Shown one piece after another: positions 43,352 to 52,130 of a stretch of DNA of 60,997 bases. Below the pieces are notes generated by a model. That model worked only from the letters and a program-made list of their open reading frames with translations. It did not search any database and was not told where the DNA came from. The position numbers were made by a program, and so were the translations under genes. Each line of letters starts with the position of its first letter. The stretch's first letter is position 1. The stretch is from CAVQBP01 sp964448105 (GTDB taxonomy: Bacteria; Bacteroidota; Ignavibacteria; Ignavibacteriales; Ignavibacteriaceae). The stretch lies in assembly GCA_964448105.1 (NCBI GenBank), contig CAYUVK010000015.1, forward strand, positions 1-60,997, written 5' to 3'.

Positions 43352-45202
43352 ATGACTAAAATCAAAATACTCCCTGAAAACATTTCCAGTAAAATAGCGG
43401 CAGGTGAAGTTGTGCAGCGACCTGAATCTGTTGTAAAGGAATTAATGGAAAATTCCATTGATGCCGGGGCAGATACAGTTGAATTAATTGTGAAAAGAGC
43501 CGGCAAGTCTCTTATTCAGGTTGTTGATAACGGTATTGGAATGAATGAAGATGATGCTCTTCTTTGTATTCAAAAACATGCTACGAGTAAAATTTTTAGT
43601 TATGAAGATCTTGAAGCTATTTCTACTCTTGGATTTAGAGGAGAGGCATTAAGCTCTATTTTAGCTGTAAGCCAGGTGGAAATAAAAACCGAAACGAGGG
43701 AAGAAGAATTAGGAATTCTAATTAGAAATGAAGAAGCAGGAAATATAATAAAAGAAAAAGGTTCTTTCCCCAAAGGTACATCTGTTTCAGTGAAAAATCT
43801 TTTTTATAATACTCCAGCTAGAAGAAATTTTTTAAAGACAGATGCTACGGAATTAAAACATATAATTGATACATTTAACAAAATTTCTTTAAGTCATCCT
43901 GATCTTAATTTTAAATTCTATAACAACGACGATTTAATATTTAATTATAATGCAGGAGATATTGAAAAAAGAATAAGCCAGGTTTTTGCAGATAACATGC
44001 TTGATGCCTTAATTCCGGTTGAAGAAAAAACCGATTTTATATCTTTGTATGGATATATCGGCAAACCCGCATTTTTAAAGAAAAGTAAAGGTGAGCAATA
44101 TTTGTTTTTAAATTCAAGATTTGTTTTAAGCAGGCAGATAAACCATGCTGTTTTTACTGCTTATGAAAATATTCTTGAAAAAGGAGATTATCCGTTCTTT
44201 ATTCTATTTATGGATATTGATCCAAAGAGAATTGATGTAAATGTTCATCCTTCAAAATTAGAAGTGAGATTTGAGGATGAAAAAGATGTTTACAATTTTG
44301 TCTTGGCAGTTATCAAAAAAAGTCTCGGTACTCATGATCTTGTACCTTCCGTATCTTTTACTTCTGTAACTGATGAAACTGAAAAGTTAAAAGTCCATAG
44401 TTTTAATAAAACAGAAAAAGGCGACTTCTCCGACAGACCAAAATTCGCTGAGAAGAAATCTTATGCTAAAACAAATTTTTCCGATAAAGAAATAGATTTA
44501 ATTTTTAGTACAATCCCTGATGAAGTTATAAAACCGGATCGTGCAGAAGTAAAGCATCCTTTTGAAAATATTGAGAATAAAGAAGCACTTCAGCAAAACA
44601 TAAGATATTCAAAAGAAGTAAAAACAGAAGACGAAACTACTTTTATAATTCAGCTTCATAATAAATACATATTATCGCAGATTAAGACCGGTTTGATGAT
44701 AATTGATCAGCATGTTGCACACGAAAGAATTCTATATGAAAAAGCATTAAAAAGATTTGAGGCAAATTTACCTTTTTCACAGCAGCTTTTGTTTCCCAAA
44801 ACTTTAGAACTTGATCCGGGTACTTTTGAAGTGCTGAAAGAAATAAATCCTTATTTAATTAAATTAGGTTTTGAATTAAAATTTTTCAGTAAAAATACAG
44901 TTGTTATTGAAGGTGTTCCCGATGATGTAAAAAGCGGTTCCGAAGAGAAAATCCTCATTGAATTGATTGAAGAATATACTTCAAACCAGAGAGAAAAGAA
45001 ATTAGAGGAGAGAGATAATATCGCGAAATCTTATTCATGTAAAACTGCAATTAAAGCCGGTGATAAGTTAACTGATAGTGAAATGCGGTTGTTAATCGAT
45101 CAATTGTTTGCTACTTCAATGCCGTATGTTTGTCCTCACGGCAGACCGATAGTGGTTAAAATATCTCTGAATGAATTTGATAGAAGGTTTGGAAGAACTT
45201 GA
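43352..45202 (+). CDS. mutL: DNA mismatch repair protein MutL
   Basis: 616 residues. The N-terminal GHKL ATPase (1 to about 330) shows ENSIDAGA, VVDNGIGMN, GFRGEALSSI and TPARRNFLK. After a linker of about 100 residues the dimerisation domain (about 425-616) has an endonuclease motif DQHVAHERILYE, a DQHAx2Ex4E match with Val for Ala, and the zinc-site partners SCKTAIKAGD and CPHGRP. So it is a nicking MutL, as expected in a bacterium without MutH. Co-directional and nearly touching folA; no mutS nearby. Confidence 0.97.
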   Translation: MTKIKILPENISSKIAAGEVVQRPESVVKELMENSIDAGADTVELIVKRAGKSLIQVVDNGIGMNEDDALLCIQKHATSKIFSYEDLEAISTLGFRGEALSSILAVSQVEIKTETREEELGILIRNEEAGNIIKEKGSFPKGTSVSVKNLFYNTPARRNFLKTDATELKHIIDTFNKISLSHPDLNFKFYNNDDLIFNYNAGDIEKRISQVFADNMLDALIPVEEKTDFISLYGYIGKPAFLKKSKGEQYLFLNSRFVLSRQINHAVFTAYENILEKGDYPFFILFMDIDPKRIDVNVHPSKLEVRFEDEKDVYNFVLAVIKKSLGTHDLVPSVSFTSVTDETEKLKVHSFNKTEKGDFSDRPKFAEKKSYAKTNFSDKEIDLIFSTIPDEVIKPDRAEVKHPFENIENKEALQQNIRYSKEVKTEDETTFIIQLHNKYILSQIKTGLMIIDQHVAHERILYEKALKRFEANLPFSQQLLFPKTLELDPGTFEVLKEINPYLIKLGFELKFFSKNTVVIEGVPDDVKSGSEEKILIELIEEYTSNQREKKLEERDNIAKSYSCKTAIKAGDKLTDSEMRLLIDQLFATSMPYVCPHGRPIVVKISLNEFDRRFGRT

Positions 45203-45205
45203 GGG

Positions 45206-45286
45206 ATGGAAAATGTTAAATGGAAAATGTAAAACCTGGTTATCGAAGCTTTTGCATAGATAGATAGAATTTAGAAAATGTAAAAT
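45206..45286. repeat. ATGGAAAATGT direct repeats
   Basis: ATGGAAAATGT at 45206-45216 and 45220-45230 (14-base period), with a further GAAAATGTAAAA at about 45274-45285. It directly follows mutL and belongs to the low-complexity intergenic arrays of this genome. 45203-45400 holds nothing else that I can name. Confidence 0.6.
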
Positions 45287-45400
45287 ACAACAGAATAAAA
45301 TAAATTCTGTAAAGTTTTAGATATTTATTATAATTTTATAAAGCCCAAAAGGCAGATTTAATAATTGGTTCCAAAAGAACTAAACAATGAGAGGTTAATT

Positions 45401-47056
45401 ATGATTTTCAAGGAGTATGAAAGAAGGAAAGAGAAATATTTATCACAAGCAAATAATTCAAAAAATACAGGAATGAAATTCACTACCGTCAGCGGAGAGC
45501 AGGTAAAGGTATTATACGGACCTGACGACATTGAAAATATAAATTATTTGAGCGATATAGGCTTTCCGGGTGAGTATCCATATACAAGGGGAATTCATGA
45601 GAATGGATATAGAGGTAAAATTTGGACAATGCGTCAATTTGCTGGATTCGGATCCCCTGAAGATACAAACCAGCGTTTTCATTATTTATTAAGTAAAGGA
45701 CAAACAGGACTTTCTGTCGCATTCGATCTTCCTACTTTAATGGGATGGGATGCCGATGCTGATTTAAGTGAAGGTGAAGTTGGAATTTGCGGAGTTTCTG
45801 TCTCTTCTTTAAAAGATATGGAAGTTCTATTTGACAAAATCCCATTGAAAAAAGTATCAACTTCTATGACAATAAATTCTCCTGCTGCAATGATATTTGC
45901 TTTTTATCTCGCGGTTGCTCAAAAGCAGAGGGTTGATTTTAAAGATTTAAGAGGAACTCTTCAGAATGATATTTTAAAAGAATATATTGCACAAAAGGAA
46001 TATATCTACCCTCCGAATCCCTCAATGCGAATCATTGTAGATATGATTGAATATTGTCAAAAAGAAGTTCCGCTCTGGAACCCGGTTTCTGTAAGCGGAT
46101 ACCATATCCGTGAAGCCGGTTCAACGGCTGTGCAGGAATTGGCTTATACTTTGGCAGATGGTTTTGCTTACATAGAAGCTTGTTTAGAAAGAGGAATGGA
46201 CATAGACAGTTTTGCTCCAAGGATATCATTTTTCTTTAATTCTCATCTCGATTTCTTTGAAGAAATCGCAAAGTATAGAGCGGCAAGAAAAATATATGCA
46301 AAAAGAATGAAAGAAAAATACGGAGCAAAAAATCCGCGGTCTTGGTGGCTCCGATTTCATACTCAAACAGCAGGCTGCACCTTAACTGCACAACAGCCTG
46401 AAAACAATATTATCCGGACCGCATTCCAGGCATTGGCCGGAGTGTTGGGCGGAACGCAATCACTTCATACAAATTCAATGGATGAAACATTGGCATTGCC
46501 TAGTGAAAAAGCAGTAAAAATTGCTCTAAGAACTCAGCAAATAATTGCTCATGAAACAGGTGTGATAAATACAGTCGATCCTCTAGGCGGGAGCTATTTT
46601 GTCGAATCTTTAACAAATAAAATGGAAAAAGATGCAAATGAAATCTTTGAGCAAATCGATTCCTTTGGCGGAGTAATCCCTGCAATTGAAGCTGGGTATT
46701 TCCAAAAAGAAATTGCCGATTCGGCTTACCGGTATCAAAAAGAAGTTGAGAGAAAAGATAAATTTATTGTAGGTGTAAATGAATTTGTAGAGAAGGATGA
46801 AAAAATCGATATTCCAATTTTACTTATTTCACCTGAAGTTGAAATAAAACAAAAAAAGCGGCTGGCAGATTTAAAGCAAAGCCGGAATGAAAATTCGGTG
46901 AAGGAAAGTCTGAATGATATAAAAAACGCTTCTATAAATGGAAATAATTTAATGCCGGTATTTATAAAAGCTGCTCAAAATTATGTTACTCTTGGTGAAA
47001 TGGTAAATGAAATGAAAGAAATTTTCGGAACATACGAAGAGGCTGCTGTATTTTAA
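45401..47056 (+). CDS. Methylmalonyl-CoA mutase, catalytic (large) subunit without B12 domain
   Basis: 551 residues from the ATG at 45401, which follows GAGAGG by six bases (a TTG at 45365 would add 12 residues). The TIM-barrel substrate domain is complete: YPYTRGIHENGYRGKIWTMRQFAGFG, TGLSVAFDLPTLMGWD, SVSGYHIREAGSTAVQELAYTLADG. The cobalamin-binding domain (DxHxxG) of full-length enzymes is absent, so it must pair with a separate B12-binding subunit encoded elsewhere. Interconverts methylmalonyl- and succinyl-CoA. One-base overlap with the UbiA-like gene. Other acyl-CoA mutase substrates cannot be ruled out. Confidence 0.93.
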   Translation: MIFKEYERRKEKYLSQANNSKNTGMKFTTVSGEQVKVLYGPDDIENINYLSDIGFPGEYPYTRGIHENGYRGKIWTMRQFAGFGSPEDTNQRFHYLLSKGQTGLSVAFDLPTLMGWDADADLSEGEVGICGVSVSSLKDMEVLFDKIPLKKVSTSMTINSPAAMIFAFYLAVAQKQRVDFKDLRGTLQNDILKEYIAQKEYIYPPNPSMRIIVDMIEYCQKEVPLWNPVSVSGYHIREAGSTAVQELAYTLADGFAYIEACLERGMDIDSFAPRISFFFNSHLDFFEEIAKYRAARKIYAKRMKEKYGAKNPRSWWLRFHTQTAGCTLTAQQPENNIIRTAFQALAGVLGGTQSLHTNSMDETLALPSEKAVKIALRTQQIIAHETGVINTVDPLGGSYFVESLTNKMEKDANEIFEQIDSFGGVIPAIEAGYFQKEIADSAYRYQKEVERKDKFIVGVNEFVEKDEKIDIPILLISPEVEIKQKKRLADLKQSRNENSVKESLNDIKNASINGNNLMPVFIKAAQNYVTLGEMVNEMKEIFGTYEEAAVF

Positions 47057-47925
47057 TGATTAAGGAATATTTAAAATTATTCCGTCTTCATCAGTGGATT
47101 AAAAATATTTTTATTTTTGTTCCATTAGTATTTTCTAAAAACCTATTTGATTCCGAATTATTTCTAATAGTTATTGGCGGTTTCTTCGAGTTTTGTATTG
47201 CTTCCAGTTTAGTTTATGTATTGAATGATATTATCGATATTGAAGCCGACAGAAACCATCCGGTAAAAAAAGAGAGACCATTAGCTTCCGGTAAAATTTC
47301 CAAAAAATCGGCGATCTATTCAGTTATTATTTTATCATTAATAGTAATAGTATTTCTTCCTTTTTTTAATATTCTTTTCGATACCCTGCTCATAACTTTT
47401 GTTATTCTGAATATCTTTTATTCAATAGAGCTTAAAAATATTGTAATAATCGATATATTCAGTATAGCTGCAGGATTTATGATAAGAATAATATCCGGTG
47501 CAGTTGTAATAAATGTGGAAATATCAAACTGGCTTATTTTAACTACAATGTTTATATCATTGTTTTTGGGAGTAATGAAAAGACGTTCCGAGCTTGCATT
47601 AGTGGAAAATGTATCAACAAGAAAAGTGCTGGCAGAATATTCAATTACTTTTTCCGATCAAATGGCTACAATTGCAGCAGCAGGAGTTATTATTTGTTAT
47701 GCATTATATTCGGTCTCTTCAAGAACCGTTTCTATTTTTGAAACTGAAAAATTAATTTTCACAACTCCTTTTGTTGTCTTCGGAATTTTTAGATATATGT
47801 ACCTTGTTTATATGAATTCCAAAGGTGAAAATACATCTAAAATTCTTGTGAGTGATCTTCCGATGATTATAAATATTTTGTTGTATATTTTATTTAGTGT
47901 GTTAATTATCTATAAGATTATTTAG
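47056..47925 (+). CDS. UbiA-type prenyltransferase, decaprenyl-phosphate phosphoribosyltransferase-like
   Basis: 289 residues, about nine transmembrane helices. First Asp-rich motif NDIIDIEADRNHP (about 56-68), followed by KKERPLASGKI. This wording is that of the DPPRS (Rv3806c-like) branch of the UbiA superfamily, which transfers 5-phosphoribose to a polyprenyl phosphate, more than that of quinone prenyltransferases. The lipid carrier product would serve envelope glycan synthesis. Starts inside the stop of the mutase gene. Confidence 0.82.
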   Translation: MIKEYLKLFRLHQWIKNIFIFVPLVFSKNLFDSELFLIVIGGFFEFCIASSLVYVLNDIIDIEADRNHPVKKERPLASGKISKKSAIYSVIILSLIVIVFLPFFNILFDTLLITFVILNIFYSIELKNIVIIDIFSIAAGFMIRIISGAVVINVEISNWLILTTMFISLFLGVMKRRSELALVENVSTRKVLAEYSITFSDQMATIAAAGVIICYALYSVSSRTVSIFETEKLIFTTPFVVFGIFRYMYLVYMNSKGENTSKILVSDLPMIINILLYILFSVLIIYKII

Positions 47926-47970
47926 AATATAAAAAACTAAACCAATGATTTTTAAAGTATGTTTGACACT

Positions 47971-47987
47971 TCTCCTTGATAAGGAGA
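47971..47987 (+). promoter_or_regulatory. Hairpin overlapping the ribosome-binding site
   Basis: TCTCCTT (47971-47977) and AAGGAGA (47981-47987) are exact complements with loop GAT. The 3' arm contains AAGGAG, one of the two possible Shine-Dalgarno sequences for the ATG at 47997; GAGAGG (47986-47991) remains mostly free. Confidence 0.45.
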
Positions 47988-47996
47988 GAGGTAATT

Positions 47997-49238
47997 ATGT
48001 TCTCTGATTTTTTAATTCTAATATTGCTGATAATTATAAGTGGTTTCTTTGCCGGTTCCGAGATGGCTTATGTTGTTGCCAATAAAATTAAAATTGAAAT
48101 ACGGGCAAGAAAAAATGAACTTGGAGCTAAAAGTGCCTACTTCTTTTCAAATAACCCACAGGAATTCTTTTCAGCCATATTATTGGGTAATAATATAGTC
48201 AATATTGCATTTGCCTCAATCAGCACAATAATATTAACTGCTGCATTCGGATTAAACGAATTTTCGATTTTATTCCTCTCAACTTTTTTCTTACTAATTT
48301 TCGGTGAGCTTTTTCCTAAGTATTTTGCTAGGGAACTTGCAGATAGAGTAATTTTGGTTTCAGCGTTTCCTTTAAGAATCATCTATTTTGTTCTGTATCC
48401 TTTTATAAAAATAACTTCATCCCTCTCATCATTTTTAACACAATCTTCCAATGTTCGAGAAGAAAATATCAAATATCTATTTAGTAAAGAAGATATTGAA
48501 TCACTTGTAAAAGAGAGCCATGCTGCCGGCGTTGTAAACAAGAGCGAAAGCGATATTATTAGTAAGGTTTTTGCTTTGGGCGAGCAAAGGGTATATGAAG
48601 CAATGAAACCTAGAACCGATATTACCGGAATTGAAATCGGACAAGATATAAATCAAGTGCTTAATACTTTTATTGAATCCGGGTATTCAAAACTTCCGGT
48701 GTATGAAGATAATCTTGACAATATAAAAGGTGTAGTCTATGCTTATGATATTTTTAAATATCCCAAAAATATAGAAAACATTATGAGGGAAGTGATTTTT
48801 GTTCCCGAAACAAAAAAAAGCTTCGAAATGCTGAATGAATTTTTGAATAAAAGAGTTTCTATTGCGGTAGTTGTAGATGAATTTGGCGGAACAGCCGGAA
48901 TTGTTACAATGGAGGATATTATTGAAGAACTTTTTGGTGAAATTGAAGACGAATATGACGTAGAAGAAGATATTTGTAAAAGCATTTCTCCAAATGAATA
49001 TATCATAAGCGGAAAAGTGGAAATAGATTATATAAATGAAAAATACAATATTGGAATCCCTCTTGGGGATTATGAGACATTAGGCGGGTATATCACTTAC
49101 AAGTTAGGTAGAATTCCTATACAGGGTGAAAACATTGTTCTTGATAACATCAGCATTCTTGTTGCGAGGGCTGCTCAAACAAAAATTGATATTGTCCGGT
49201 TAACGGTTAATCCCGAACCTATTTTGCCTTCCAAGTAA
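47997..49238 (+). CDS. Hemolysin-family (CNNM/CorC-like) membrane protein with CBS pair
   Basis: 413 residues from the ATG at 47997 (TTG at 47976 less likely). The DUF21/CNNM transmembrane domain covers about 1-170 (SGFFAGSEMAYVVANK at the N-terminus). A CBS pair follows (about 200-320, with MKPRTDITGI and VDEFGGTAGIVTMEDIIEELFGEIEDEYD), and a CorC/HlyC transporter-associated domain ends the protein. This is the UPF0053/HlyC type, linked to magnesium or cobalt handling. AGGAGAGAGG lies upstream. Confidence 0.92.
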   Translation: MFSDFLILILLIIISGFFAGSEMAYVVANKIKIEIRARKNELGAKSAYFFSNNPQEFFSAILLGNNIVNIAFASISTIILTAAFGLNEFSILFLSTFFLLIFGELFPKYFARELADRVILVSAFPLRIIYFVLYPFIKITSSLSSFLTQSSNVREENIKYLFSKEDIESLVKESHAAGVVNKSESDIISKVFALGEQRVYEAMKPRTDITGIEIGQDINQVLNTFIESGYSKLPVYEDNLDNIKGVVYAYDIFKYPKNIENIMREVIFVPETKKSFEMLNEFLNKRVSIAVVVDEFGGTAGIVTMEDIIEELFGEIEDEYDVEEDICKSISPNEYIISGKVEIDYINEKYNIGIPLGDYETLGGYITYKLGRIPIQGENIVLDNISILVARAAQTKIDIVRLTVNPEPILPSK

Positions 49239-49335
49239 ACTTTGAATGAATTCATTGCTTTTTGTAATGGGAGTTTAAGAAAATTTACCTTAAATTTGTA
49301 GTTTAGATTACTATATATTTTGAAAATTTAAATAG

Positions 49336-50493
49336 GTGAATTTGTTTAATTTTGTTGTTGAAGGTAAAGATTCAAATAGTAAAGCTAGAGCCGGATACTT
49401 TAAAACTGATCATGGAATAGTAAAAACACCTATTTTTTTGCCTGTTGGCACTCAGGGAACAGTAAAAGCAGTAAAAAAAGACTCTTTAGAAAACGATATA
49501 AAAGCAGAAATTGTTCTTTCTAATACTTATCATCTTTATTTAAGACCCGGAACGAAAATTCTTGAAAAAGCCGGCGGTCTGCATAATTTTATGAATTGGA
49601 AAAAACCAATTTTAACAGACAGCGGCGGGTACCAGGTATTTAGCTTATCCGAATTGCGCAAGCTTAGAACAGATGGTGTGGAATTCAGTTCTCATTTGGA
49701 TGGTTCCATGCACTTTTTTACTCCTGAAAAAGTAATGAAAATACAAAGAAGTATTGGTTCAGATATTATGATGGTTTTAGATGAATGTACTCCATATCCT
49801 TGCGATTATGAATATGCAAAAAATTCAACACAATTAACTTCCGATTGGGCATTATTAAATAAAGAAGCTTTTGAAAAATCAGAATCTCTTTATGGGCATT
49901 CTCAATATTTATTTGGAATAATCCAGGGAAGTGTCTATAAGGATTTACGGGAAAAATCTGCAAAGGATTTAGTCGGACTTAATTTTGATGGTTATGCAAT
50001 TGGAGGATTAGCAGTAGGTGAACCGGTTGACACTATGTATGAAATGGTTGATTTTACAACTGATTTTATGCCGGATAAGAAACCAAGATATTTAATGGGT
50101 GTCGGAAGACCGGAAAATATTCTTGAAGCAGTAGAAAGAGGAATTGATATGTTTGACTGTGTTATGCCGACACGAAATGCACGCAATTCATACTTATTTA
50201 CTTCTGAAGGCGTTCTTGCTATGAGGAATTCAAAGTATAAAGATGATTTTGATACTATTGACAAAAACTGTGAATGCTATACCTGTAAAAATTTTTCCCG
50301 TGCCTATTTAAGGCATTTGTTTATTACAAAAGAAATTCTTGCCCTAGAACTGGCAAGCATTCATAATCTCCATTTTTATTTGAATTTAGTGAAAGAAGCT
50401 CGAAAGAAAATAATTGACGGAACTTATTTGGATTGGAAATCTGAAATAATAAAAAAAATAATAATAGAAAGAAAAAACAACACGGAGGATTAA
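49336..50493 (+). CDS. tgt: Queuine/preQ1 tRNA-ribosyltransferase
   Basis: 385 residues, exchanges guanine 34 of certain tRNAs for preQ1. Substrate Asp in LTDSGGYQVFSL, GIIQGSVYKDLREKSA, nucleophile Asp in MFDCVMPTRNARN and zinc site C-x-C-x2-C...H in CECYTCKNFSRAYLRHLF with a later His. The GTG at 49336 gives the listed start; a TTG two codons on is an alternative. yajC follows directly, as in the E. coli tgt-yajC order. Confidence 0.97.
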   Translation: MNLFNFVVEGKDSNSKARAGYFKTDHGIVKTPIFLPVGTQGTVKAVKKDSLENDIKAEIVLSNTYHLYLRPGTKILEKAGGLHNFMNWKKPILTDSGGYQVFSLSELRKLRTDGVEFSSHLDGSMHFFTPEKVMKIQRSIGSDIMMVLDECTPYPCDYEYAKNSTQLTSDWALLNKEAFEKSESLYGHSQYLFGIIQGSVYKDLREKSAKDLVGLNFDGYAIGGLAVGEPVDTMYEMVDFTTDFMPDKKPRYLMGVGRPENILEAVERGIDMFDCVMPTRNARNSYLFTSEGVLAMRNSKYKDDFDTIDKNCECYTCKNFSRAYLRHLFITKEILALELASIHNLHFYLNLVKEARKKIIDGTYLDWKSEIIKKIIIERKNNTED

Positions 50494-50808
50494 TTGAATA
50501 CAATTATTGCAATGGCCCCCTCAGGTAATGGTGGGGGAGGAAGTTTTATTAGCACAATTATAATGTTTGGTGCTATCTTCCTGATCTTTTATTTTATGAT
50601 CATCAGGCCACAGCAGAAACGTGCCAAAGAAAGAGACAAAATGTTAAAAAATATTCAAAAAGGTGATAAAGTTGTTACCAGTGGCGGTTTGCATGGTGTA
50701 ATTGCTGGTCTCGATGAAAAAACAGTTCTTCTCCAGGTTGGAGACAATATAAAATTAAAATACGAACGTTCCGCAATATCTTCGATAATTTCTAGCAAGG
50801 AAAGCTAA
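50494..50808 (+). CDS. yajC: Preprotein translocase subunit YajC
   Basis: 104 residues. One transmembrane helix (about 20-38, IIMFGAIFLIFYFMIIRPQQK) followed by the conserved cytoplasmic GDKVVTSGGLHGVIAGL domain. It is part of the SecDF-YajC complex. TTG start, supported by GGAGG five bases upstream; it begins one base after the tgt stop. secD/secF are not adjacent. Confidence 0.95.
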   Translation: MNTIIAMAPSGNGGGGSFISTIIMFGAIFLIFYFMIIRPQQKRAKERDKMLKNIQKGDKVVTSGGLHGVIAGLDEKTVLLQVGDNIKLKYERSAISSIISSKES

Positions 50809-50889
50809 GCCATAGTTTTTAAGCTGAAATTGCACGGGATTTTGTTTATCTTTTTATAGTATATTTAGAAAAAAAATTGGGGTTAAATA

Positions 50890-52086
50890 ATGTTTTGTTC
50901 AGTTGAAGAAGCTATTGAAGAAATAAAAAACGGTAGAATTATAATTGTAGTTGATGATGAAGATCGTGAAAACGAAGGGGATTTCGTTTGTGCTGCGGAA
51001 TATGTTACTCCTGATATTGTAAATTTCATGATTACACATGGAAGGGGGATGGTTTGCGTTGCGGTTACCGGGAAAAAGCTAGATGATCTTGGCTTGCCGT
51101 TAATGGTTGATGCCAACTCTGCCTTACATGGTACTCAATTTACCGTAACAGTTGATGCAATTAAAGGAACAAGTACCGGTATATCTGCTGTCGATAGAGC
51201 ACTTACAATTAAAAAGATAATTGATCCGAATTCCAGAGCAGAAGACTTTGCCAGACCGGGTCATATCTTTCCTTTACGTGCTTTTGATGAAGGTGTCTTA
51301 AGAAGAGCAGGTCATACGGAAGCTGCAGTTGATCTTTGTAAGTTGGCAAATTTAAAACCCGCCGGAGTTCTTTGTGAAATACTTCACGAGAATGGTGAAA
51401 TGGCAAGAGTTCCGAATCTACTTAAAATTGCGAAGAAGTTCGGACTAAAGATTGTCACGGTACAGGCTATTATTAAGTCCAGGCTCCAAAAGGAAAAGTT
51501 AATTGAAAAAATTACAGATATTAATTTTCCGACAGCTCACGGAGAATTTAGATTAAAATTGTACAGAAGCCTGGTTGATAATAAAAAACAGATAGCTCTG
51601 GTAAAAGGAGAAATAAAACCGGATGTTCCTGTTTTAGTAAGAATGCATTCGGAATGCTTAACAGGAGATGTCTTTCATTCCTTAAGATGTGATTGTCATG
51701 ATCAATTAAATGCTGCGCTGGATCAAATTGAAGAATGCGGTGCCGGTGTTCTCGTTTATATGAGGCAGGAAGGCCGGGGAATTGGATTAAAGAATAAGAT
51801 ATTAGCTTATAAGCTTCAGGACGAAGGAAAAGATACCGTTGAAGCAAATGAAGCTTTAGGTTTTAAAGCTGATTTAAGGGATTATGGAATTGGTGCACAG
51901 ATTCTTCTCGATTTAGGTGTGAAAAAAATAAAACTTTTGACTAATAATCCAAAAAAAATTGTTGGATTAAAAGGATATGGTTTGGAAATTGTTGAGAGAA
52001 TTCCGATTGAAATACAACCTAATGAAATCAATGCTAGATATCTTAAAACCAAGCGGGATAAGCTAGGGCATATAATTCTGCAGTGA
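50890..52086 (+). CDS. ribBA: Bifunctional DHBP synthase / GTP cyclohydrolase II
   Basis: 398 residues. N-terminal 3,4-dihydroxy-2-butanone-4-phosphate synthase (about 1-200) with DDEDRENEGDF, THGRGMVCV and GTSTGISAVDRA; C-terminal GTP cyclohydrolase II (about 205-398) with zinc cysteines in SECLTGDVFHSLRCDCHDQL and MRQEGRGIGL. Supplies both substrates of the lumazine step in riboflavin synthesis. The 80-base leader is too short for an FMN riboswitch. A hairpin lies after the stop. Confidence 0.97.
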   Translation: MFCSVEEAIEEIKNGRIIIVVDDEDRENEGDFVCAAEYVTPDIVNFMITHGRGMVCVAVTGKKLDDLGLPLMVDANSALHGTQFTVTVDAIKGTSTGISAVDRALTIKKIIDPNSRAEDFARPGHIFPLRAFDEGVLRRAGHTEAAVDLCKLANLKPAGVLCEILHENGEMARVPNLLKIAKKFGLKIVTVQAIIKSRLQKEKLIEKITDINFPTAHGEFRLKLYRSLVDNKKQIALVKGEIKPDVPVLVRMHSECLTGDVFHSLRCDCHDQLNAALDQIEECGAGVLVYMRQEGRGIGLKNKILAYKLQDEGKDTVEANEALGFKADLRDYGIGAQILLDLGVKKIKLLTNNPKKIVGLKGYGLEIVERIPIEIQPNEINARYLKTKRDKLGHIILQ

Positions 52087-52103
52087 TAGCTAAAGTGTAT
52101 AAG

Positions 52104-52130
52104 TGCCAGTCACCTCAAAGGTGACCGGCA
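52104..52130. terminator. Strong hairpin between convergent ribBA and SDR gene
   Basis: TGCC (52104-52107) pairs with GGCA (52127-52130) and GTCACC (52109-52114) with GGTGAC (52120-52125), with one A/C mismatch and a 5-base loop. The stem includes the last codons and stop of the minus-strand gene. It probably ends transcription from both sides. Confidence 0.65.

Noticed and set aside
45203..45400. Cobalamin riboswitch ahead of the methylmalonyl-CoA mutase
   Set aside because: No B12-box-like sequence; the region is low-complexity repeat and AT-rich sequence.
49245..49260. Palindrome AATGAATTCATT as terminator
   Set aside because: It has no loop and no T tract; a 12-bp palindrome in AT-rich DNA is expected by chance.
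50809..50889. FMN riboswitch ahead of ribBA
   Set aside because: The leader is about 80 bases and none of the conserved RFN element segments is present.
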